A stretch of DNA of 38,769 nt from an uncultured Pelagibacteraceae bacterium (GCA_902560245.1 CACELK010000013.1:1-38769); one strand, 5' to 3'. Numbered from the stretch's first letter, positions 14,272 through 23,866 are shown. Made by a program: numbers and translations. Notes: generated from the letters alone by a model not told the origin.

Positions 14272-14277
14272 TATAAT
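14272..14277 (+). promoter_or_regulatory. candidate -10 box for pilT
   Basis: A perfect TATAAT ends 6 bp before the pilT ATG at 14284. No convincing -35 box is present at 16-18 bp. If used, the transcript would be essentially leaderless, like the ilvI candidate. The whole 14168-14283 gap is AT-rich, so a chance match is quite possible. Confidence 0.25.
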
Positions 14278-14283
14278 AAATAA

Positions 14284-15297
14284 ATGTTTGAAAAATTAGA
14301 AGAACTAGCAAAAAATAATAAAAAAATTTCTGATTTCCACATAAGAAGTGGATGGCCTTTAGCATACAGACAAACAGGGGAAATTCATAAAGTTCAGGAA
14401 GTTCTCGTAAAAAAACAAGATTTACAAGATTTAATTTCTACAAATTGCAATGAAATTGAAATGAAAAGATTTCAGGATACTCATGAATTAGATTCATCAG
14501 TAACTCTTGCTGGTTTAAGATTTAGGGCAAATTTTTATAAAACAATTCATGGTCCTGCAGCAGTGTTAAGAAGAGTAGAAAGTGTAATACCGACCATGGA
14601 TCAGTTTGATTTGCCGCCTGTGCTTTATGATATAATTGATATGCATAAAGGTTTGGTCTTAGTGACTGGACCAACAGGATCTGGAAAATCAACAACACTT
14701 GCTGCAATTGTAAATGAAATTAATAAAACCAGGACTTCAAATATCATTACTGTTGAAGACCCAGTTGAATTTATCCACAAAGATTTAAAGAGTATTGTGT
14801 CTCACAGAGAAGTCGGCAAGCAAACTCAAAGTTTTGCAAGTGCTCTTAAAGCTGCTCTTAGAGAAGATCCAGATGTTATACTTGTAGGAGAGATGCGAGA
14901 TTTAGAAACTGTTTCGCTTGCATTAACGGCAGCTGAAACTGGTCACTTAGTTTTTGGAACATTGCATACTAGCGGTGCTCCAAGTACAATTAACAGAATT
15001 ATTGACGTTTTTCCTCCAGAGCAACAAGCTCAGATACGTGCACAAATTTCAACATCTTTAAAAATGGTAGTAACCCAAAGATTGTTAAAAACAAAAGACG
15101 GACAAGGACGATGTGGTGCTTTTGAGGTGATGAAGTGTACTGCTCCTATACAAAACTTAATTAGAGAATCTAAAATTCATCAGATCCCGAGCATCATGCA
15201 AACTGCTGTAAAAGAAGGTATGATTACAATGCAGAAGTCGTTAGAGGAACTTGTTAAAGCAGGGAAAATTGATGCAGGTGCAGGAAAAGAACATTAA
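14284..15297 (+). CDS. pilT: type IV pilus retraction ATPase PilT
   Basis: PilT is a hexameric cytoplasmic ATPase that pulls subunits out of the pilus base. It is 337 residues, close to typical PilT. The N-terminal PAS-like domain has SDFHIRSGWPLAYRQTGEI. The ATPase core has Walker A GPTGSGKST (129-137), an Asp box (TVEDPVEF), Walker B (DPDVILVGEMRD) and a His box (GHLVFGTLHTSGAPS). The C-terminal IQNLIRESK (near 288-296) matches the AIRNLIRE motif that separates PilT from PilB. It is followed by pilin genes, with a 26-base overlap into the first. Confidence 0.93.
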   Translation: MFEKLEELAKNNKKISDFHIRSGWPLAYRQTGEIHKVQEVLVKKQDLQDLISTNCNEIEMKRFQDTHELDSSVTLAGLRFRANFYKTIHGPAAVLRRVESVIPTMDQFDLPPVLYDIIDMHKGLVLVTGPTGSGKSTTLAAIVNEINKTRTSNIITVEDPVEFIHKDLKSIVSHREVGKQTQSFASALKAALREDPDVILVGEMRDLETVSLALTAAETGHLVFGTLHTSGAPSTINRIIDVFPPEQQAQIRAQISTSLKMVVTQRLLKTKDGQGRCGAFEVMKCTAPIQNLIRESKIHQIPSIMQTAVKEGMITMQKSLEELVKAGKIDAGAGKEH

Positions 15298-15979
15298 AGG
15301 TTTTAATATACTAGAGCTAATTGTTGTTTTAGCAATCATTGGAGTAATATCTGCTGCGGCTTATCCGAAATTCTCAACTTGGAAAACAAGTAGAGACGTT
15401 AGGACTGATGTTTTAAGAGCAAAAAAAGTATTTGAGGCTATTAATGCGCAAGTTCAAAGAGGTCAATTTGCTTTTGTACAGGTGTATATTGACGTAGAAG
15501 ATGATAAAGTAACTTTTATAACTAAAGGTATGAAAACAGATACATTGGCTTCAAAAATAAATAATGGTGAAAGTGCATGGAATACATCTGTAGCTTCGAG
15601 ATGCGATATGACCACTGCTGATTACTGGGATGTGGACGCCTCTATACCTGAAGAGCTAGTAATAGAAGTTCAGAAAGTAGAATTTGAAGAAATCACCACA
15701 AATTTGGCTAGTGATGGAGCAATATGTTTTTCAAAAAATGCTAGATGGTTTAGTGGAGCAGGTGATTTGCTTAGTGGAACAGGAGATACTGGAGTTCCAG
15801 ATGAGTCTTTATTTCTTTGTGAGAGAAGAGAGGAAGGATCTACATGTGCATTTGGTGCAGGTGGTGAACCAAACGATGTAGATGCTAATACAATATATTC
15901 TATAGACTGGACAAGATTTGGAGAAGTAACTATGGATAAATGGAGCAGCAAACAGTCAGACTGGATACTGCAAAATTAG
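15272..15979 (+). CDS. type IV prepilin-like protein (FimT/GspH-like)
   Basis: A class III prepilin signal is clear: leader MQVQEKNIKG, cleavage before Phe, and Glu at +5 in FNILELIVVLAIIGVISAAA, which also forms the membrane and assembly helix. I start it at the ATG at 15272 (235 residues), inside the pilT end, with AGGGA about 8 bp ahead. A TTG at 15251 would add seven residues with no benefit. The globular domain has several Cys residues, as in pilins held by disulfides. At 235 residues and first in a minor-pilin run, it looks more like FimU/FimT/GspH than a major pilin, but a major role cannot be excluded. PilD (24070-24834) should process it. Confidence 0.8.
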   Translation: MQVQEKNIKGFNILELIVVLAIIGVISAAAYPKFSTWKTSRDVRTDVLRAKKVFEAINAQVQRGQFAFVQVYIDVEDDKVTFITKGMKTDTLASKINNGESAWNTSVASRCDMTTADYWDVDASIPEELVIEVQKVEFEEITTNLASDGAICFSKNARWFSGAGDLLSGTGDTGVPDESLFLCERREEGSTCAFGAGGEPNDVDANTIYSIDWTRFGEVTMDKWSSKQSDWILQN

Positions 15980-15980
15980 T

Positions 15981-16682
15981 ATGAATAAATTGAAAAATAT
16001 TTTAGGTTTAACAATTTTAGAAGGTCTAGTTTCAACAGCAATTGTTGGAGTGGGTTTTGTCGCTATACTCCAAATGGTTAATTATTCTGTGCAATCCATT
16101 GATACTTCAGGTGAGAGAACTAAAGCAAATTATCTTGTAAGCATGATGGCTGAAGATGTTATTGGCCATAAAAATAGTATCTATGGCATAGACTCAATGG
16201 TAGATAAAGTGGCCATAAGTATTGATGGAACAGTAAGTGTAAACAATACTGTATCGACAACTGCAAAAAAATTTTCAGATCACTTGTATTCTACAGAATA
16301 TTTTTCTGGAGCGTGCGGATCAGCTGCAGGCCTAACAGCTACTGCAGTTGGTGACACAGAACCAAATTCAGGAAATAAAGGTAAAGATTTTAGTCCTCCA
16401 ACAAGTATTTATGTCACACAACACAAAGATGGCCCATCAAATAAAGAGGAAAAATGGAGCCAAGTACTTGGAAATAGTCGTTATTTAAAGTGTAGAGGAG
16501 ATAGAGATATAAAAAAAATGAAGATGTATAAAATTTGTAGATGGAACGATACGTGTTCAACTTATACAGATGGCGAAATAAATGATAATGGAATGTACAT
16601 AGGAAGAATTCAAGTAAATATGAACGATGGTAAAAAGAGGAAGTTCTTATATTTTCAAGCGGATTTCAACACAAGAAAATGA
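15981..16682 (+). CDS. pilV: minor prepilin, PilV-like
   Basis: A 233-residue protein with prepilin signal MNKLKNILG and cleavage before LTILEGLVSTAIVGVGFVA, with Glu at +5. The second position in a pilin-PilV-PilW-PilX-PilY1 run and the N-terminal helix with EGLVS and Gly residues fit PilV, part of the tip-initiating complex. The globular region includes two Cys near a segment with KCRGDRDIKKMK and further Cys in the C-terminal third. It is one base from the previous stop and overlaps pilW by 4 (ATGA). The gene name rests mainly on position and the N-terminal helix. Confidence 0.75.
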   Translation: MNKLKNILGLTILEGLVSTAIVGVGFVAILQMVNYSVQSIDTSGERTKANYLVSMMAEDVIGHKNSIYGIDSMVDKVAISIDGTVSVNNTVSTTAKKFSDHLYSTEYFSGACGSAAGLTATAVGDTEPNSGNKGKDFSPPTSIYVTQHKDGPSNKEEKWSQVLGNSRYLKCRGDRDIKKMKMYKICRWNDTCSTYTDGEINDNGMYIGRIQVNMNDGKKRKFLYFQADFNTRK

Positions 16683-17599
16683 AAAAAAATAAATTAAAAA
16701 ATATTGCAGGTTTAACTCTTATAGAGATGCTCATAGGTGTTGTAATTTCATCAATTATGATGGCTGCAATTTATACGACCTATACAGTTGTGAATAATAG
16801 TTATAGCCAAGTAACCGAGAGAGCTAAAATTAGCCGATCAGGTAGAGACATCGTAGAAATGATGATGAGAGATATCAGAATGGCGGGCTTTAAATATATT
16901 TTAGGCACGAACACTCTTGATTTGCCTAACAGAAGTTATTTACAATTTGTAGGTGGTGATACTTCAATTCTTGAAAGCCATGATCCTATAATTATTGAAA
17001 AAGGTAATGATGCTTTGGGACCTTTAGGTGGCACTGCTGAAAGAATAGTTGAAGAAAATCATCCTGACGAAGGGAGTAAATGCTGTGACAGGATACACAT
17101 AGTTTATGATGACTTTAATCAAAATGATGCAACGCAACCTTACAAAAGGTATAAAATTACATATTATGCAGACCAAATTACTGATGGTTCTGGATCTAGA
17201 TATGCTGCGTTTAGATCTGTTAGAAGCTGGATACAAACAATTGGTACTGATGTTGGGGCGTGGTCAGAAGATTGTCCAGAGTGTTATATTGGACAAAAAA
17301 TCCGTGATCACATAGTTGATATGGAGTTTGTTCCACTTGATGCCGAAGGCAGAGTGCTTTCTCCACTTCCAAGTCCTGGAAGCAATACAGACGCAAGGGA
17401 TAACCTTTATAAAATAAGAGCTGTTGATTTAAGAATAACTTTTAGATCTAAAGGTAATTTTTATAGGTTTAAAGCATCAGAAGACCAACCACGTTTTGTC
17501 AAAGGCTTAGGAGATAGAGGGCACAATTTCGACGATCAAAAATTAAGAGACTCAGTTGTAGTTACCATACACACAAGAAATATCGGGAGTAGCCTTTAG
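16679..17599 (+). CDS. pilW: minor prepilin, PilW-like
   Basis: A 306-residue protein with prepilin signal MKKNKLKNIAG and cleavage before LTLIEMLIGVVISSIMMAA, with Glu at +5. PilW/GspJ-type features include the early SGRDIVEMMMRDIRMAGFKY segment (about residues 55-75), which is characteristic of PilW. Large Gly/Pro/Asp-rich loops follow, with CysCys at SKCCDRIHIVYDD and a later CPEC pair. In related systems PilW joins PilV, PilX and PilY1 in the complex that primes pilus assembly. It overlaps pilV by 4 bases and ends 2 bases before pilX. Confidence 0.82.
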   Translation: MKKNKLKNIAGLTLIEMLIGVVISSIMMAAIYTTYTVVNNSYSQVTERAKISRSGRDIVEMMMRDIRMAGFKYILGTNTLDLPNRSYLQFVGGDTSILESHDPIIIEKGNDALGPLGGTAERIVEENHPDEGSKCCDRIHIVYDDFNQNDATQPYKRYKITYYADQITDGSGSRYAAFRSVRSWIQTIGTDVGAWSEDCPECYIGQKIRDHIVDMEFVPLDAEGRVLSPLPSPGSNTDARDNLYKIRAVDLRITFRSKGNFYRFKASEDQPRFVKGLGDRGHNFDDQKLRDSVVVTIHTRNIGSSL

Positions 17600-17601
17600 T
17601 T

Positions 17602-18414
17602 ATGAAACGTAAAAATGAAAAAGGATTTGCATTAGTTCTCTCTCTATTACTTTTACTAGTTATGTCGTTAATGGGAGGGTCACTTATAGTTATATCATCA
17701 ACAGATCATCAAGGTAATAATTCAAGTGATGAATACCAACAAACATTTTATGTGGCCGAAACTGCTTTACTTGAGGGAGAAAAATTCATTATAAACCAGA
17801 TGATGGGGCCATGGGTTATTGTAGATGACATGGAAAATAAAAAACCTGTAGGATTAAGTGAAGATGAAGAGAAAGATTGGGATGCAATGGTTGCTCAAAT
17901 GGAAGCTAATAAACAACAAGGATTGGCAAGATATGTAGATAGAAGAGATCTTCCTACGAACATTATTTCTCCAACAATCACTCCATGTTATGAAAGTTTT
18001 AGAAACATAAATAGAACTGGATTTCAAGTTGCATATCACGAGGTAAATAAAAACTTTGGAAAATTAATTCAAGCAGTATTCAATGATGGTCAAATTGATC
18101 CGTTGGCATCTCCCGATACAATCGATAGAGAAAAAGCTCATATGGATAGATTTAGATATGAGTACTTCATTGTTAATATTGGGGCGGCTACCTTTAGGGG
18201 TGCTGGATCAAGTTTAAAAAAAACGACCACAAATACACAAACATCAGGGACAGCTTATAAAATTTACGGTTGTGGATACATGATGCCAAGAAGTGAATCA
18301 AAAGACGTATCTGAAATTAATGAGGGTTTTTCTACTGAAGGTTGGGCAGCGATCGATGGCGAAGATCCAGATATATTGGTTGCACTTGAAACCGTAGCTG
18401 TATTATCAAATTAA
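17602..18414 (+). CDS. pilX: minor prepilin, PilX-like (no Glu at +5)
   Basis: A 270-residue protein with leader MKRKNEKG, cleavage before FALVLSLLLLLVMSLMGGSL, and Leu instead of Glu at +5. This is the PilX/GspK pattern, where the tip-most pilin needs no partner below it for charge pairing. The helix continues into a SSDEYQQTFYVAETALLEGE segment (about 40-60), typical of the PilX N-terminal family. The rest is a globular domain ending in an ED-rich tail. It should cap the minor-pilin complex and contact PilY1, encoded two genes downstream. Confidence 0.82.
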   Translation: MKRKNEKGFALVLSLLLLLVMSLMGGSLIVISSTDHQGNNSSDEYQQTFYVAETALLEGEKFIINQMMGPWVIVDDMENKKPVGLSEDEEKDWDAMVAQMEANKQQGLARYVDRRDLPTNIISPTITPCYESFRNINRTGFQVAYHEVNKNFGKLIQAVFNDGQIDPLASPDTIDREKAHMDRFRYEYFIVNIGAATFRGAGSSLKKTTTNTQTSGTAYKIYGCGYMMPRSESKDVSEINEGFSTEGWAAIDGEDPDILVALETVAVLSN

Positions 18415-18472
18415 TATGCTCAAATTAGTTATATTTCTTAAAAAGTTCTCTTTAAAAATTAATTCAAATTTT

Positions 18473-18478
18473 TATAAT
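18473..18478 (+). promoter_or_regulatory. candidate -10 box before the small secreted gene
   Basis: TATAAT ends 6 bp before the preferred ATG at 18485, the same spacing as at pilT. No -35 match is clear. It could allow separate transcription of the secreted protein and pilY1, but the AT-rich setting keeps this weak. Confidence 0.22.
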
Positions 18479-18484
18479 ATATTT

Positions 18485-18997
18485 ATGTTTAAAAATTATT
18501 TTATAGTATTCGTTTTAATTTTATTCACCAGCAATTCCTTTGCTTGCGATGCTCTAAAATTAACAGGTGCCTCTGTATCAAAAGCACAAAAAACTTTTTT
18601 CATTATTGATGGATATTCAGAAGAAGATTTTGATGAATGGGCTACCGTTCAGTATGTGGGTTATACAGCTGATTATTGTCCAAAAAGTAATTTGGAAAAT
18701 ACTTACATAAACGTTTTTGTTTACAAATCAAAAGTTGTTGGCATTCGATTAGAAACAATGGATGTTGGTGTGAAAGAAAATGAAATATATGAATTTGCTA
18801 ATAATACTTATGGTAATTTAAGTGAGAAAATGAAAAGTAAAACTTGGTTTGGTTATAAAGATATTAGCGTTGGCCAAGACAAAATACTTTATGCAAAACA
18901 AAAAGAATTTAATGGAACAATCGAAACTCTTGATATTTCAACTGAGGAATTGATAGATTTTACAGTAGGAGAGGACGTTATTTTCACGGTCAATTAA
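18485..18997 (+). CDS. secreted protein of unknown function between pilX and pilY1
   Basis: I prefer the ATG at 18485 (170 residues), because a good signal peptide then starts the protein: MFKNYFIVFVLILFTSNSFA, with cleavage before CDALKLTG. An in-frame ATG at 18416 would place 23 basic residues ahead of it. The mature part is about 150 residues with two Cys (C21 and one in ADYCPK), likely one disulfide. It is rich in Asp, Glu and Tyr, with alternating beta-like segments (TYINVFVYKSKVVGIRLET). It is not a prepilin, since no charged leader with Gly precedes a +5 Glu. It sits 3 bp before pilY1, so a pilus-tip or PilY1-assisting role is plausible. No family was recognised. Confidence 0.65.
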   Translation: MFKNYFIVFVLILFTSNSFACDALKLTGASVSKAQKTFFIIDGYSEEDFDEWATVQYVGYTADYCPKSNLENTYINVFVYKSKVVGIRLETMDVGVKENEIYEFANNTYGNLSEKMKSKTWFGYKDISVGQDKILYAKQKEFNGTIETLDISTEELIDFTVGEDVIFTVN

Positions 18998-19000
18998 TTT

Positions 19001-22000
19001 ATGAAAATTTTTGCAAAATATTTTTTATTTATATTTATAATATTAGAAATTGCTCATGTAGCAAAAGTAAATGCAAAACCAGTTCCTCCTGGCTCAGGAG
19101 AGGGAGATGTTCCTGCAAATATTTTAATTTTAATTGATAGTTCTGCAAGTATGAGACGAAGAATGAGCAATAGAGATGCTATTCAGTATGTTCCAAATGC
19201 AATTTACGATTCAAATGGAGATATACTTGCATCACAGTTTAGAAATAATGGAGTGGTAAAGTTTAATGCTGATGGAACTAGAAACAGAGAGTTTAATGAT
19301 AATGTTGGAAGATATACTGGTAATGCGTCCGACTCATGCCAAATATCATCTACAGGAATGGGCTATGGTGGAGCCATAACAAAAAATACGGTTGCACGGC
19401 ACACTGCCGATATAAGATTTGCAGAAGAATTAACTACCGATAATGGAGCAATTACAAATACAGATATATTTTTTTTCAGGTCTAACGATCGTCAACTAAG
19501 AGATGATCAAGCAATTGTTGGATATTCTGAGAATGGACAGGATTGTCTAATGTACTTAGAGCTTGGAATTACAATTATGGGATTGGATTATCAACAAATA
19601 GGAGACGAACACTTTTTGTTCGTTACTGGTAGAAATGGAAACTCATCTGCCTTTGTATCATTCAATTTAAATACAGGCATGAGTAGCGGTGTACAGACTT
19701 TTACAGGAAATCTTAACAATTCATTTGCACGTCTTGGTAGGCTTACTTGGAGAATTGCAGTCAACAGCGATGCCTCAATGTTATATTTAGGTCGAGTTCA
19801 TATTTATGGGTATACCATGGAAAGAAATGGTGACACTTATCGAATTACCAATAATGCGGCTTCCAGACTTTACGCTAGGGTAAATCGTGGAAATTTAGAT
19901 ACACAATTAGCAGATGTATTGGGTATTGATGTTTCACCTGATGATGACGATATTTTATATATAACTTCAGCAAGAAGACATGTAATTCAAAAAGTTCAGC
20001 TTGATACAAATACAACGTATACAATATTAGCAAGAGCAGGGACTGGAAGACGAAATAATGGAGCAAATGTTGAAGCTTCTGGAGCTCTTTCAGCTAACAA
20101 CGTTAGATTTAACCAACCAGTTGGTATTCATGTAACATCGGATAGAATTTTAGTTGGAACTACAAGAGGAACTATAGATGTCTTCAACGAAAATTTATTC
20201 ACTGCAGCAAATAGAGACACTGCTTGGTTACTTCAAATGGGTGGTGGAAATGTATCTAGATGGGTTGGTGTTAAAAAAGCAATGAGCGCAATTATAAGCG
20301 ACACAACATTGACCAGTGGAGCTCATTTTGGCTATGGACACTGGAATGCTGGAGAAACAGGAGGCCCAAGAACAGGATTTAAAGGTGGAAGATGGTGTCA
20401 TTTTCGTGATGGCTGTACATATTACGGTGGCTGGAATGGCGATCATCCAGATGGCCAGTCAATACAATGTAATAGAGACTCATGTTTAAATGTAGGAATA
20501 AGTGCAGAAGGTTATACAAGAATTTTAGATCATCTAATACCTCAAGGTTTAGCTTGGGGAACTGATGCTAACGCCTATTCAATTATGGCTCTCGATTATT
20601 TTAATAATGATTTTGAGGCTTACGATGAGGACTCAGAGTGTCAATTAAACTATGTAATTGTAATTGGTGATGGAATGATGAGAAATAATACTTCTGCTAT
20701 TCCAAGAATAGAGGCTTTAAGAGACAAAGATAATCCAGTTAAAACTTTATTTGTTGCTTATGGAGGTGGAATTAATGCCCGTGGTATGCAAATTTTTGAT
20801 AATATGGCTGTTGCAGGATCATGTCCAGGCGGTAATTCTAATAGCCCTGACTGTGAACCAACAATAGTTGCTGATACACCAGAGTCATTAAAAACTCAGC
20901 TCACCGCAAAAATTAGACAGATACTTGCTGAAAGATTGTCATTTACCGCTCCATCTATTACAGCAACTGTTCAAGAAGGTGGTTCTTTATATCAAGCGCA
21001 ATTTGCTTATGAACAATTTGGAGAATGGCAGGGTACTATATTAAGAAAAACTCTAAATGCAGATACATCTGTGATTCATGATGTAGATGCACCTGGAAAT
21101 TGGGATGCATCAGTTGAAATTAAAAAACAAGCTACAATAGCTGACGCTGCTGATACAAGAAACTTATGGAGCGCGATACCTGGATCGCCTTATATTGGTA
21201 ATTGGGATAATTTTAAAACAGATAACTCAGATGATATAACTGAACTATTTGAAATGTTTGGATACAATATTGCTGATTACCATAATTCAACATCATACTG
21301 TGCATCAAACGGATATACCGGAGATGATGGAACTTCTGATGATCTTTTAGGTTTAATTAATTTCATGAAAGGAACTGATTACTTTGATTATGATGGAGAT
21401 TGCAATGTTACAGAAGTAAGAGACCACGTTCTTGGAGATATTTATCATTCACAATTAATTGAAGTAGGTGCACCTGATGCAAGTATAATGTTTACTGGTG
21501 CAAATGAAGAAGCTTATTTCAGAGCAACCAATAATTATCAAAGTTTTATGCAAAAAAATGCTTCAAGAAGGAACGTGCTTTATGCAGGAGCAAATAGCGG
21601 TATACTCCATGCTATTAACGCTGAAACTGGCGCAGAAGAATGGGGCTTTATTCCACCCTTCATTGCTGGGCTACTTCCTGGAATAATGAATCCGGATCTT
21701 AGTGGAAAAATTGACAGTAAAAAAGGTGGGAGCAATGCAATTTTTGGCGTTGATGGTTCACCGGTAGTTCATGATGTTTTTATTAGAGGTATTGATGAAG
21801 AAGGAAATATAGAGGATCAAAAAAATTGGCATACTATTCTCTTTGTTCCATATGGAAGAGGAGGAGCTGGATTTTCTGTTTTAGATGTAACCAATCCTAT
21901 TTTAAAAGATAATTTAGGACCTATACATATGTTTAGTGTCTATAATGATGCAATTAACAGTACTGTTTATATGGCTGATCATGAAGGTCAAATTACTACA

Positions 22001-23866
22001 TACCCTTATTCATCTGGTTCAGTCAGTATTCAAGATTCTTTAGAAGCAAAAAGAGCAGGTGAAAATTTAGATACAGCCTTTACTGCAGATGGAGGCGATG
22101 ACTCGCTTGACCCAGATCATGCCTCTTACTGTGATAGCTCAGATAATCCTGATGAAATACAAGATTGTGCTAATCAAGATGCTATAGCAGTTTGTCAAAC
22201 TAATGAAGTTGCAACTACTACAAATTTATTTCATTCTGATGCACTAGGAACAGCCTCATGCTTTAAAGGTACACAGTTTAGATTTCCAGATTTAAAACCT
22301 AAAGCAAATGCTGATGGAACAGTGCCTAAATCATCACTAAAAATTACAGAAAGAGTTGATGGGTCGTTAATTACAATAGATTTTACAAGCGCAGAATATG
22401 TAGATGACAACTTAGTAATAACATTTCCAACTGAGAAAACTTATAACGCAGGTGGTAGTCCTTTAGAAACTTCGCTCACAAATCAATTTACTGTTGCAAC
22501 ATCCTGTACTGCAGCTACTGATATTCCAACACAATATGATTATAGTCAGTTAGGGGAAACCTGGTCAGATCCAAGAATATTTAGAATTCCATCAGAAAAT
22601 TCCTCTGATAGAGGCGATTCAAAGAATGACAAATATGTTGCAGTAATGGGAGCAGGTATGGGTGCCACAAATTTATGTGCTGGCTCAGCAGTATTTATAG
22701 TAAATTTAGATAGAGACGATCAAGACGGTATTGAACCCGGAACTATTTTTGGACATGTTTCTAATGGTGGCCCAATAACAATTATAGATACAGTTCCAAC
22801 TAGAGAAGCTATAACACAAGAAATAACGACTTCAACCACAGATGCTGACGGTAATATAACAACAACTACTGAAACAGTGACTACACAAACAGCAACTAAA
22901 ATTGCTGGGCAGCATACACCAAATGGAAGCGATATTGGTAACTCTTTACCATCTTCTGCTGTGGTCATAACACCAGACACAGCGTTTGATATTCCTTGGA
23001 GAGGTGCAATGATTTACTTTAATGACCTTGAAGGAAAAATTACAAAAATAAATTTAACAAATTCTACGGAAAATGAAGCAGATCTTTTTGATCAAACTAC
23101 TTTATTTAGACTAGGTGCTAACACTGATAACAAAAGATACAGTTATTTTTCAATGGATGCAGGAATTGGACAAACAACAAGAGAATTCTGGCTGTTTGGT
23201 GGAACAGGAAACTTTAATGATATAGGTGGTGGTTCTAAAAATATGGATAATATTTTATATGGTGTCAAAGATCCACATTACCCATACTTCAAACATTTAA
23301 ATGGTGTAAATATTCCAAGAGAGACCGAGGATTCATTTTTATCTGAGGCACATAAAGGTGCTAATTCAGCACCAAGTATTGATGATGCAGTGGTCTGCAA
23401 AGATACTACTGGAAAAATTTCATGTCAGGATGGACCGACAATGGGTCAGCAAGCTTGGGTAGTACATTTAGATACACCAGATGGAAAAGGACCTAATGAA
23501 AATAGCACAAATACTTTTAGAAAATTATCAGCTGCACCGACTTTATTTAAAGGCCAAGTTTATTTCCCAATCTATGAACCGCCTCAAGGAGCCAACCCGT
23601 GTAATATTGGTAACGCTTATATCTGTGTTGCAGATGATGAGTGTGGATCAAATAATTCTCACCTTCTAACCCCAGGTGGCGCTGCAAACGGAAAAGAATG
23701 TAATTTTGTAAGAGAAGGTATTTTATCAGAGCTTGTTATATTTGGAGATACATTATTTGCAAACGTTGCAGGACCAAAGGAAGATGCTGAAACTCTTTAT
23801 AAAGTTCTATCCGCTGCTGGAGAGGTTGAGTCAAGCAGAGGAAACTGGAGAGAAAGCGGATTTTAA
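19001..23866 (+). CDS. pilY1: PilY1-like pilus tip adhesin, 1621 residues
   Basis: A Sec signal (residues 1-25, ending VNA) precedes a von Willebrand A fold whose first strand carries the MIDAS DxSxS motif at Asp46-Ser48-Ser50 (ILILIDSSASM). The VWA chain is then interrupted for about 360 residues by repeats with NHL/propeller-like phrasing (FNQPVGIHVTSDRILVGTT). It resumes near residue 418 (RWVGVKKAMSAIISD) and ends near 590-650. The PilY1 C-terminal beta-propeller starts around 800 with an acidic EF-hand-like loop (DYDGDCNVTE). It continues with HVLGDIYHSQLIEVGAP and VLYAGANSGILHAINAETG, the family's hallmark. A Thr-rich stretch lies near 1270-1300. In known systems PilY1 sits at the tip, promotes assembly and senses surfaces. 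It is the last gene of the pilT-to-pilY1 run. Confidence 0.9.
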   Translation: MKIFAKYFLFIFIILEIAHVAKVNAKPVPPGSGEGDVPANILILIDSSASMRRRMSNRDAIQYVPNAIYDSNGDILASQFRNNGVVKFNADGTRNREFNDNVGRYTGNASDSCQISSTGMGYGGAITKNTVARHTADIRFAEELTTDNGAITNTDIFFFRSNDRQLRDDQAIVGYSENGQDCLMYLELGITIMGLDYQQIGDEHFLFVTGRNGNSSAFVSFNLNTGMSSGVQTFTGNLNNSFARLGRLTWRIAVNSDASMLYLGRVHIYGYTMERNGDTYRITNNAASRLYARVNRGNLDTQLADVLGIDVSPDDDDILYITSARRHVIQKVQLDTNTTYTILARAGTGRRNNGANVEASGALSANNVRFNQPVGIHVTSDRILVGTTRGTIDVFNENLFTAANRDTAWLLQMGGGNVSRWVGVKKAMSAIISDTTLTSGAHFGYGHWNAGETGGPRTGFKGGRWCHFRDGCTYYGGWNGDHPDGQSIQCNRDSCLNVGISAEGYTRILDHLIPQGLAWGTDANAYSIMALDYFNNDFEAYDEDSECQLNYVIVIGDGMMRNNTSAIPRIEALRDKDNPVKTLFVAYGGGINARGMQIFDNMAVAGSCPGGNSNSPDCEPTIVADTPESLKTQLTAKIRQILAERLSFTAPSITATVQEGGSLYQAQFAYEQFGEWQGTILRKTLNADTSVIHDVDAPGNWDASVEIKKQATIADAADTRNLWSAIPGSPYIGNWDNFKTDNSDDITELFEMFGYNIADYHNSTSYCASNGYTGDDGTSDDLLGLINFMKGTDYFDYDGDCNVTEVRDHVLGDIYHSQLIEVGAPDASIMFTGANEEAYFRATNNYQSFMQKNASRRNVLYAGANSGILHAINAETGAEEWGFIPPFIAGLLPGIMNPDLSGKIDSKKGGSNAIFGVDGSPVVHDVFIRGIDEEGNIEDQKNWHTILFVPYGRGGAGFSVLDVTNPILKDNLGPIHMFSVYNDAINSTVYMADHEGQITTYPYSSGSVSIQDSLEAKRAGENLDTAFTADGGDDSLDPDHASYCDSSDNPDEIQDCANQDAIAVCQTNEVATTTNLFHSDALGTASCFKGTQFRFPDLKPKANADGTVPKSSLKITERVDGSLITIDFTSAEYVDDNLVITFPTEKTYNAGGSPLETSLTNQFTVATSCTAATDIPTQYDYSQLGETWSDPRIFRIPSENSSDRGDSKNDKYVAVMGAGMGATNLCAGSAVFIVNLDRDDQDGIEPGTIFGHVSNGGPITIIDTVPTREAITQEITTSTTDADGNITTTTETVTTQTATKIAGQHTPNGSDIGNSLPSSAVVITPDTAFDIPWRGAMIYFNDLEGKITKINLTNSTENEADLFDQTTLFRLGANTDNKRYSYFSMDAGIGQTTREFWLFGGTGNFNDIGGGSKNMDNILYGVKDPHYPYFKHLNGVNIPRETEDSFLSEAHKGANSAPSIDDAVVCKDTTGKISCQDGPTMGQQAWVVHLDTPDGKGPNENSTNTFRKLSAAPTLFKGQVYFPIYEPPQGANPCNIGNAYICVADDECGSNNSHLLTPGGAANGKECNFVREGILSELVIFGDTLFANVAGPKEDAETLYKVLSAAGEVESSRGNWRESGF

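Noticed and set aside
14196-14276. 26-codon hydrophobic frame in the rodA-pilT gap (MKKFIIYSLF...)
   Set aside because: Too short and low in complexity to support as a gene in such A/T-rich DNA; it also covers the candidate pilT -10 box.
18416-18484. Upstream ATG for the secreted gene after pilX
   Set aside because: It would bury a good signal peptide behind 23 basic residues.
22720-22980. 86-residue antisense frame in pilY1
   Set aside because: It mirrors the Thr-rich codons of pilY1, is Val/Ser-rich with no domain, and pilY1 is clearly coding through it.
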